5,803 bases of DNA, taken from contig JADZCL010000318.1 in NCBI GenBank assembly GCA_020851615.1, forward strand, positions 1 through 5,803, given 5' to 3'. Source of the stretch: Rubrivivax sp. (lineage in GTDB: Bacteria > Pseudomonadota > Gammaproteobacteria > Burkholderiales > Burkholderiaceae_C). This document shows positions 1 through 5,803 of this stretch, one piece after another; position 1 is the stretch's first letter; the number at the start of each line of letters is the position of its first letter. A program made the position numbers and the translations under genes. The notes beneath the pieces were generated by a model. That model searched no databases. It had not been told where the DNA came from and saw nothing but the letters and a program-made list of their open reading frames with translations.

Positions 1-46
1 CCTTGCCGCACCGGCACATGCCGCCGCCACGGCCGATGGCCGCACA
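1..46. other. Left-edge upstream sequence, no identifiable promoter or RBS
   Basis: These 46 bases precede the first in-window ATG of the pseudo-PilT/TIR gene. They contain no in-frame stop, so the reading frame is open to the edge. The 15 codons upstream of ATG 47 are Ala-rich and do not resemble a PilT/PilU N-terminus. There is no purine-rich ribosome binding site ahead of either ATG 47 or ATG 74. A short inverted repeat, CGGCC-GAT-GGCCG, lies at 30-42. The 12-mer CGATGGCCGCAC occurs at 34-45 and again at 72-83, across ATG 74. In sequence this GC-rich, either may be chance. The promoter, if it is close, is outside the window. Confidence 0.35.
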
Positions 47-2215
47 ATGCGCGTCCGTCCTGCCGCTGTTGCGATGGCCGCACGTCCGACGATCCCCTTC
101 CTGCTGGAGTTGTTGCGCCTGGCCTTGCGCAAGGAAGCCACGGCGTTGTACATCGTGCCCTGGCTGCCGCCGACGCTGCGCATCGACGAGCAGACGGTGC
201 CGCTGTCGTCGTCGGCCTTCGCACCGGAGCAGTCCACCCGGCTGGTGCTGGACATGCTCGGGGACGCGCAGCGCGTCGAGCTCGATCGCAGCCGCGCGAT
301 CGAGTTCGATCTCCTGCTCGAGGGCGAAGGCTGCTTCCGCGTGCACGTCTTCCGCAGCCACGGCCAGCCGGCGATGACGGTGCGTCCCTTCGCGCTGGAT
401 GTGCCGACACCCCGCACCCTCGCCCTCCCGCTGGCGGCCTGCCGCGCAGCAATGGCCGCGCATGGCCTGCTGCTCCTGGCCAGCCCCTCCCTCACCCTGC
501 GCCGCGACGCCACTGCCGCCCTGCTCGAACACCGTAATCGCAGCGGCGACGGCGACCTCGCGCTGCTGGATGGCGCAACCCGCTTCTGGCACACGGCGGC
601 CCGCTGCCGCGTCCAGCAGGGGCTGGACGCGGTCGCACTGGACACGCTGCTGCGCCAGCGCGCGCAGGCCGGCTCCTCCGCACCCGCCCTGGCGATCGCC
701 TTCGGCGAGCTGCGTGACGCCCCGCAGTTCGAGCAGGTGCTGCGGGCCTGCGCCACCGCCTTGTGCGTGCTCACGCTGCAGGCGGACACGGCCGCGGCCG
801 CGCTGCAGCGGCTGCTGCACGTGCTGGCCGGCCCGCTCGAGCACACGCTGCGCCACCGCCTGGCGATGCAGTTGCACGCGCTGCTCGTGTTGCATCCGGT
901 GCCCGCCCGCGCCGGTGGCGTGCTGGCGCTCACGCAGGTGCAGACGAACCACGCGGAACTGGCGCGCTGCCTGTCGGCCGGCGAGCTAGACACCCTGTGG
1001 GCCCTGCTCGAACCCGCAGCGGCATCCACGGGCCGCGCAGTGGCCACGGCCACCGACACCGATTCCCACATCGAGCAGCTGCTCGCGCGGCGACTCGTGA
1101 CGCCCGACGTGGCGTTGCGCCACGCACGCGATGCGGATGCGCTTGCGCGCCGCCTGGCCGCCGGTGCTTTGCATGAAGGACCTGCAGCACCCGCCGCCCC
1201 GGTCGCTGTGGATTCGGGCTTTGCCGACTTGTTCGACAGCGGCGCCGCTCCGCTGGATCCGTTCAGGCCGTTCGACCCGCTCGCGTCTGCGCCACTGGCC
1301 GCCTTCAGCCCGGTCGGCGACACGCAGTTCGACGAGGTCGACTGGAGCAGCGGTGACATCCCCTCACGACCCCAGGCGATCGAGTCCCTGGCGCCCGCCG
1401 CGGAGCGGCACAGCGGCCGCAGTGCGCAGTTGCACGCCTTTGCCGCGCCGGCCGTGGCAGCCGGCGGCACCACGGCAATCGACATCTGGGTGGCCCGTGC
1501 CGATGCGGGCGCAGACGTCGCGCAGCTGGCCGCAGCCGACATCGATCCGACCCGCGGAGCCGCCCTGATCGCCACCCGCTCCGCAGGTCCGGCCACGATC
1601 CTGCAGCTGGAGTTGCAGGTTGACGGCGTACTCCATGCCGCGCTGACGCAGGAATGCCGCTGGACGGGCCAGGTGCAGCGCATCCGCTTCGGGCTTGCGG
1701 TGCCCGAGGCGACGCCACCCGGCGCCTGTGCGGCGCGCGTGCAGGTGCGCACCGGCGGCCTTGCAGTCGGCGAGCTCAGCTTCGTGCTGTCGGTCCAGCC
1801 CGACGCGAGGCAGGGCACACCGGCACAGGACACGCAGGGCGTGCGGCGCATGGTGGCCAGTGCCTTTGCCAGCTACGCACCCGAGGACCTGCCGCGCGTG
1901 CAGGCCTGCATTGCCGATCTCCACGGCGTGGCACCGGACCTGCGGGTCTTCGTGGACGCCCCCCGCCTGCGCCACGCCCCTGGCTGGCGCGTGCAGATCG
2001 AGCAGGCGCTCGGGCGCCACGAGCGGCTGCACCTGTTCTGGTCGCGTGCGGCCGCCGAGTCGCCCTGGGTCGACTTCGAATGGCGTCAGGTGCTGCGCCG
2101 GCGCGGCGCCGCAGCGATCGACATCGTCCTGCTCGAGCCCCCGTCGTTGGCGCCGCTGCCGCCGGAACTGGCCGACCTGCCGGCGCTGCTGCGCCAGCCG
2201 CAGGGCAGCCCTTGA
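47..2215 (+). CDS. Degenerate PilT/PilU-like pseudo-ATPase fused to a C-terminal TIR domain
   Basis: This 722-residue, apparently soluble protein has no signal peptide or membrane segment that I can see. Residues ~15-125 match the N-terminal PAS-like domain of PilT/PilU (LLRLALRKEATALYI, then LPPTLRI, EFDLLLEGEGCFRVHVFR). Residues ~126-371 match the RecA-like core in order. Where PilU has GATGTGKST, this protein has SPSLTLRRD (146-154), so the Walker A is gone. The catalytic IEDP motif is LLDGA (173-177). The Walker B region keeps GELRD (220-224), and the His-box TLHAN is TLQAD (243-247). Residues ~372-460 are an Ala/Pro/Asp/Phe-rich linker, and ~465-585 a beta-rich module. Residues ~600-715 are a TIR domain: AFASYAPED (606-614), FVDAPRL (635-641), LHLFWSRAAAESPWVDFEW (661-679), with putative catalytic Glu678. 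The family resemblance is from memory of PilT/PilU and TIR sequences. NADase activity and a role in defence or signalling are inferences. ATG 47 is the first start in the window, but ATG 74 (Met10) fits PilU N-termini as well and neither has a clear ribosome binding site. The frame is open to the left edge. A non-TIR assignment is unlikely; the biological role is unknown. Confidence 0.9.
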   Translation: MRVRPAAVAMAARPTIPFLLELLRLALRKEATALYIVPWLPPTLRIDEQTVPLSSSAFAPEQSTRLVLDMLGDAQRVELDRSRAIEFDLLLEGEGCFRVHVFRSHGQPAMTVRPFALDVPTPRTLALPLAACRAAMAAHGLLLLASPSLTLRRDATAALLEHRNRSGDGDLALLDGATRFWHTAARCRVQQGLDAVALDTLLRQRAQAGSSAPALAIAFGELRDAPQFEQVLRACATALCVLTLQADTAAAALQRLLHVLAGPLEHTLRHRLAMQLHALLVLHPVPARAGGVLALTQVQTNHAELARCLSAGELDTLWALLEPAAASTGRAVATATDTDSHIEQLLARRLVTPDVALRHARDADALARRLAAGALHEGPAAPAAPVAVDSGFADLFDSGAAPLDPFRPFDPLASAPLAAFSPVGDTQFDEVDWSSGDIPSRPQAIESLAPAAERHSGRSAQLHAFAAPAVAAGGTTAIDIWVARADAGADVAQLAAADIDPTRGAALIATRSAGPATILQLELQVDGVLHAALTQECRWTGQVQRIRFGLAVPEATPPGACAARVQVRTGGLAVGELSFVLSVQPDARQGTPAQDTQGVRRMVASAFASYAPEDLPRVQACIADLHGVAPDLRVFVDAPRLRHAPGWRVQIEQALGRHERLHLFWSRAAAESPWVDFEWRQVLRRRGAAAIDIVLLEPPSLAPLPPELADLPALLRQPQGSP

Positions 2216-2224
2216 CGCCGGCGC
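2216..2224. other. Nine-base gap between convergent stop codons, with GC palindrome
   Basis: The plus-strand TIR gene ends with TGA at 2213-2215. The minus-strand 5-oxoprolinase ends with TGA read from 2227 to 2225. The bases between are CGCCGGCGC, in which CGCCGGCG (2216-2223) is a perfect 8-bp palindrome. No run of T follows on either strand, so this does not meet the usual picture of a Rho-independent terminator. Transcripts of the two genes probably overlap at their 3' ends unless Rho or another mechanism stops them. Spacing and palindrome are seen directly; the transcriptional consequence is inferred. Confidence 0.6.
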
Positions 2225-5200
2225 TCACGGGCGCGTGCCAAAGCCCCCGCCACCCGGCGTTTCGATCACGAAGACGTCGCCGGGCTGCATCTGTACCGTG
2301 CCGATGTGGGCCAGCGGCTCGCGCCGCCCATCAGCGCGCTCGATGCGGTTGACGCCAACCGCCCCCGGCTCGCCGCCGGCCATGCCAAAGGCGCCGTGCA
2401 CCCGCCCGTTGGAGAGGATGGAGGCCGTCATCGGCTCCAGGAAGCGCACCCGGCGGACGCCGCCGTCACCGCCGCGATAGCGCCCGCCTCCGCCACTGCC
2501 TGTGCGGATCGCGTAGCCCTCCAGGCACACCGGGAAGCGGAACTCGAGCACCTCCGGATCGGTCAGGCGCGAATTGGTCATGTGCGTCTGCACGACCGCC
2601 GTGCCGTCGAATCCCGGCCCCGCACCACTGCCTCCGGCGATCGTCTCGTAGTACTGATGCTGCGCATTGCCGAAGGTGAAGTTGCTCATCGTGCAGGGGC
2701 CCGCGGCCATGACGCCCAGCGCCCCGTAGAGCGCGTTGGTCACGCACTGGCTGGTCTCGACGTTGCCTGCCACGACCGCCGCCGGCGGCAGCGGATTGAG
2801 CATGCAACCCTCGGGGACGATGACGCGCAAGGGCTTGAGGCAGCCCGCGTTGAGCGGGATGTCATCGTCCACCAGCGTGCGAAAGACGTAGAGCACGGCG
2901 GCCATCGTCACCGCCTTGGGCGCGTTGAAGTTGTTCGGCAGTTGCGCGCTGGTGCCGCTGAAGTCGATCGTGGCCTCGCGCTGCTGCGCGTCCACGGTCA
3001 CGCGGACCTTGATGACGGCGCCGTTGTCCAGTGGCAGCTCGAATCGCCCGTCCTGCAGCGCCGTGATGACGCGGCGCACGCTCTCCTCGGCGTTGTTCTG
3101 CACATGACCCATGTACGCCGCAACCGTGGCGCGGCCGAACTGCGCGACCATCGCGCGCAGCTCCTGCACGCCCTTCTCGTTGGCCGCCAACTGCGCGCGC
3201 AGGTCGGCGATGGTCTGGTCGGGGTTGCGCGCGGGGTAGCGGCCGCTGGCGAGTTGTGCGCGCAGCTCGGGCTCGCGCAGCTGACCCGCGCGCACGAGCA
3301 GGAAATTGTCGAACAGCACGCCCTCCTCGTCGATGCAGGTCGAGAACGGCGGCATCGAGCCCGGTGTGGCGCCGCCGATGTCGGCGTGGTGGCCGCGGCT
3401 GGCGACGTAGAAGGCCGGCTGCGGCGCCCCGCCCGGCACGTCATCCAGGTAGACCGGTGTGACGACGGTGACGTCGGGCAGGTGCGTGCCGCCGTGGTAG
3501 GGGTCGTTGAGCACGTAGGCGTCACCGGGCTGCATGTGCGGGTTGCGCGCGATCACGGTGCGGATGCTCTCGCTCATCGAGCCCAGGTGCACCGGCATGT
3601 GCGGCGCATTGGCGATCAGCTGTCCCTGCGCATCGAAGAGGGCGCAGCTGAAGTCCAGCCGCTCCTTGATGTTGACGCTGTAGGCCGTGTTCTGCAGCCG
3701 CAGCCCCATCTGCTCGGCGATGTTCATGAAGAGGTTGTTGAAGACCTCGAGCAGCACCGGGTCGGCGTCGGTCCCCAGCGCCGTCTGCGCCGCGCGCGGC
3801 TGCACGCGCTCGAGCAGGAGCGCACCCGAGACCAGCACGCGGGCACGCCAGCCGGGCTCGACCACCGTCGTCGCATTGCGCTCGGCGATGACCGCCGGGC
3901 CATCGAGCTGCGCGCCCGCGGCCAGCCCTTCGCGCTCGTACAGGCCGGCATCCAGCCAGCTGCCGCAGTGCATGCGCACCTGCGCCTTCGGTTGCGGGTG
4001 GTGCACGTCAGCGGGGTCACCGTCCGCCGGAATGAAAGGATCCCCGGCAGCCACGGCCTCCACTGAAACGGCCTCGATGACCAGCGCGCGCTCGGGCATC
4101 AGGAAGGCAAAGCGCTGGCGATAGGCGGCCTCGAACGCCGCACGGATCGCCGTCTGCTCGCCGAAGTCGACCACCAGCGCCGTGTCGGTGCCCGCGTAGC
4201 GCAGGTGGATGCGCCGGTGCAGCGTGATCGACGCCGCGGCCACACCTTGCGCGGCGAGCTCGTCGGCCACACGGGCGGCAAGCTGCGCCAGTGCAGCCTG
4301 ACCCGCGTGCAGGCCCGCATCGTCCAGCGGCAACTCGACCGAGGCCTCACGCATCTCGATGCGGTCGGCCAGGCCCATGCCGTAGGCACTCAGCACGCCG
4401 GCCAACGGGTGCACGTAGACGCGCGTCATCGCCAGCGCATCGGCCACGCCGCAGGCGTGCTGGCCACCCGCGCCGCCGAAGCACTGCAGCGTGTACTGCG
4501 TGACGTCGTAGCCACGCGCCACCGAGATGCGCTTGATGGCGTTGGCCATGTTCTGCACCGCGATCTGCAGGAAGCCCTCGGCCAGCGCCTGCGGGCTCGT
4601 GGGCCTGCCGCTGGCCTGCTGCACCTGGTCGACCAGCGCGGCAAAGCGCTGTGCGACGCCATCGCGGTCCAGCGGCTCGTCCGCACGCGGGCCGAACACG
4701 CGCGGGAAGTGCTCGGGCTGGATGCGGCCCAGCAACACGTTGGCGTCGGTGGTCGCGAGCGGCCCGCCGCGGCGGTAGCTGGCCGGTCCGGGGTTGGCAC
4801 CCGCGCTCTCGGGGCCCACGCGCAGCCGCGCGCCGTCGAAGCTGAGGATGGAGCCGCCGCCGGCGGCCACGGTGTGGATGCTCATCATCGGCGCGCGCCT
4901 GCGCACGCCGGCGACCTGGGTCTCGAAGGCGCGCTCGAACTCGCCCGCATAGTGGCTCACGTCGGTGCTGGTTCCGCCCATGTCGAAGCCGATCACCCGG
5001 GAGTGTCCATCGGCCACCGCGGTACGCACCATGCCGACGATGCCGCCGGCCGGCCCCGAGAGGATGGCGTCCTTGCCCTGGAAGCGGTGCGCCTCGGTCA
5101 GGCCGCCGCTGCTCTGCATGAAGAACAGGCGCACGCCGGGCATCTGCGCCTGCACGCTGTCGACGTAGCGGCGCAGGATGGGGCTCAGGTAGGCGTCGAC

Positions 5201-5803
5201 GACGGTGGTGTCGCCGCGCGAGACAAGCTTCATCAGCGGGCTCACCTCGTGGCTGGCGCTGACCTGCGTGAAACCGACCTCGCGCGCCAGCACCGCCGCG
5301 GCGCGCTCGTGCGCGGGGAAGCGCCAGCCGTGCATGAAGACGATCGCGCAGGCGCGGATGCCGCTGTCATGCGCCGCCCACAGGCGCTCTCGCAGGTGCA
5401 TCTCCTCCAGCGGCTGCAGCACGCGGCCGTCGGCGGCAACGCGCTCCTGCGCCTCGATGACGCGCTCGTGCAGCAGTTCGGGCAGCACGATGTGCCGGTC
5501 GAACAGCCGCGGCCGCGCCTGGTAGGCGATGCGCAGCGCGTCGCGAAAGCCGCGCGTGGTGATCAGGAGCGTGCGGTCGCCCTTGCGCTCGAGCAGCGCA
5601 TTGGTGGCCACGGTCGTGCCCATCTTCACGCACTCGACGTGCTCGGCCGCGATGAGCTCGCCGGCGCGCAGCCCCAGCAGCCGGCGGATGCCCTCGACCG
5701 CGGCATCCGGGTACTGCTCGGGGTTGTCGGACAGGAGCTTGAGGGTGTGCAGCTGCCCATCGGGCGCGCGGCCGACCAGGTCGGTGAAGGTGCCGCCGCG
5801 ATC
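2225..5803 (-). CDS. oplaH: ATP-dependent 5-oxoprolinase, fused HyuA-HyuB type (5' end beyond window)
   Basis: The product hydrolyses 5-oxo-L-proline to L-glutamate with ATP in the cytoplasm, recycling pyroglutamate from glutathione turnover and damaged glutamine. In this window 1192 codons are visible; full-length family members have roughly 1200-1290 residues, so only about 10-25 are missing. The visible chain opens with DRGGTFTD, the phosphate-binding motif at the very start of the HyuA domain, followed by [14 protein letters not shown] and [17 protein letters not shown] (from 5629). Counting from the right edge, [11 protein letters not shown] at ~273-283 and [17 protein letters not shown] at ~443-459 complete the HyuA actin-like ATPase core. 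The HyuB half begins near ~681 (base ~3765) with [20 protein letters not shown]. It continues with [26 protein letters not shown] and [10 protein letters not shown] (likely metal or substrate site), and GNVETSQ, and ends GGGGFGTRP. The GTG at 5629 is not the start, because conserved sequence continues upstream. The remaining doubt is specificity: separate HyuA/HyuB enzymes hydrolyse hydantoins, but a fused chain with DRGGTFTD and the NPEQY segment favours 5-oxoprolinase. The symbol follows the eukaryotic OPLAH usage; bacterial naming varies. Confidence 0.95.
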   Translation of the reverse strand, partial: DRGGTFTDLVGRAPDGQLHTLKLLSDNPEQYPDAAVEGIRRLLGLRAGELIAAEHVECVKMGTTVATNALLERKGDRTLLITTRGFRDALRIAYQARPRLFDRHIVLPELLHERVIEAQERVAADGRVLQPLEEMHLRERLWAAHDSGIRACAIVFMHGWRFPAHERAAAVLAREVGFTQVSASHEVSPLMKLVSRGDTTVVDAYLSPILRRYVDSVQAQMPGVRLFFMQSSGGLTEAHRFQGKDAILSGPAGGIVGMVRTAVADGHSRVIGFDMGGTSTDVSHYAGEFERAFETQVAGVRRRAPMMSIHTVAAGGGSILSFDGARLRVGPESAGANPGPASYRRGGPLATTDANVLLGRIQPEHFPRVFGPRADEPLDRDGVAQRFAALVDQVQQASGRPTSPQALAEGFLQIAVQNMANAIKRISVARGYDVTQYTLQCFGGAGGQHACGVADALAMTRVYVHPLAGVLSAYGMGLADRIEMREASVELPLDDAGLHAGQAALAQLAARVADELAAQGVAAASITLHRRIHLRYAGTDTALVVDFGEQTAIRAAFEAAYRQRFAFLMPERALVIEAVSVEAVAAGDPFIPADGDPADVHHPQPKAQVRMHCGSWLDAGLYEREGLAAGAQLDGPAVIAERNATTVVEPGWRARVLVSGALLLERVQPRAAQTALGTDADPVLLEVFNNLFMNIAEQMGLRLQNTAYSVNIKERLDFSCALFDAQGQLIANAPHMPVHLGSMSESIRTVIARNPHMQPGDAYVLNDPYHGGTHLPDVTVVTPVYLDDVPGGAPQPAFYVASRGHHADIGGATPGSMPPFSTCIDEEGVLFDNFLLVRAGQLREPELRAQLASGRYPARNPDQTIADLRAQLAANEKGVQELRAMVAQFGRATVAAYMGHVQNNAEESVRRVITALQDGRFELPLDNGAVIKVRVTVDAQQREATIDFSGTSAQLPNNFNAPKAVTMAAVLYVFRTLVDDDIPLNAGCLKPLRVIVPEGCMLNPLPPAAVVAGNVETSQCVTNALYGALGVMAAGPCTMSNFTFGNAQHQYYETIAGGSGAGPGFDGTAVVQTHMTNSRLTDPEVLEFRFPVCLEGYAIRTGSGGGGRYRGGDGGVRRVRFLEPMTASILSNGRVHGAFGMAGGEPGAVGVNRIERADGRREPLAHIGTVQMQPGDVFVIETPGGGGFGTRP

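Noticed and set aside
34..83. 12-bp direct repeat CGATGGCCGCAC as an operator pair
   Set aside because: Only two copies, 38 bases apart, in very GC-rich sequence, and the second overlaps coding sequence at ATG 74; not enough to call a regulator site.
1364..2032. 222-codon minus-strand open frame under the TIR region
   Set aside because: Low-complexity Arg/Ala/Gly translation with no domain signal, opposite a frame with strong TIR motifs.
47..2215. Pseudogene interpretation because the ATPase motifs are lost
   Set aside because: The frame is uninterrupted for 722 codons, keeps GC-heavy third positions throughout, and retains well-formed TIR motifs after the degenerate part, as expected for a maintained protein.
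2216..2240. Possible Rho-independent terminator at the convergent junction
   Set aside because: The palindrome has no loop and no following T-tract on either strand; further inverted-repeat pairing around it is poor.
1654..2480. Overlapping plus-strand frames of 232 and 261 codons that cross the gene junction
   Set aside because: Arg/Ala/Pro-rich shadow translations; they cover both the TIR end and the antisense of the 5-oxoprolinase end, so they cannot reflect a real conserved protein.
2306..4066. 586-codon open frame on the plus strand, antisense to the 5-oxoprolinase
   Set aside because: Its translation is Arg/Ala/His/Val-rich with no recognisable motif. It mirrors the codon bias of a clearly conserved gene on the other strand, a common artefact in GC-rich DNA.
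2225..5803. Functional link between the 5-oxoprolinase and the TIR protein
   Set aside because: The genes are convergent, not co-transcribed, and no shared pathway is apparent; adjacency alone does not support a joint system.

Overview
The window is strongly GC-rich, with GC-heavy third codon positions throughout. It is filled almost wall to wall by two convergent genes. The base composition, the PilT/PilU-like protein and the fused 5-oxoprolinase fit a high-GC proteobacterium, most plausibly a betaproteobacterium of the Burkholderiales type. That is inference: there is no rRNA or other taxonomic marker here.

Left part (1-2215, plus strand): one 722-codon gene for an unusual multidomain protein. 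Its N-terminal ~370 residues follow the twitching-motility ATPases PilT/PilU from end to end. The nucleotide-binding P-loop is erased and only some core features survive (a GELRD Walker-B-like segment and the general helix/strand pattern). An Ala/Pro/Asp/Phe-rich linker follows, then a beta-rich module of about 120 residues. The protein ends in a TIR domain that keeps the conserved glutamate expected of NAD-cleaving TIR enzymes. A pseudo-PilT fused to a TIR effector is not an architecture I can name, and it is the main discovery candidate here.

Right part (2225-5803, minus strand): the 3' 1192 codons of a single-chain, ATP-dependent 5-oxoprolinase (HyuA and HyuB halves fused). It lacks only the extreme N-terminus, which lies beyond the right edge. 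It would convert 5-oxoproline to glutamate in the cytoplasm.

The two stop codons are separated by 9 bases, and those bases include an 8-bp GC palindrome. I see no classical terminator. The genes are convergent, so they are not an operon and nothing suggests a shared function. I found no tRNA, rRNA, CRISPR array, insertion sequence or transposon end. Both promoters appear to lie outside the window.
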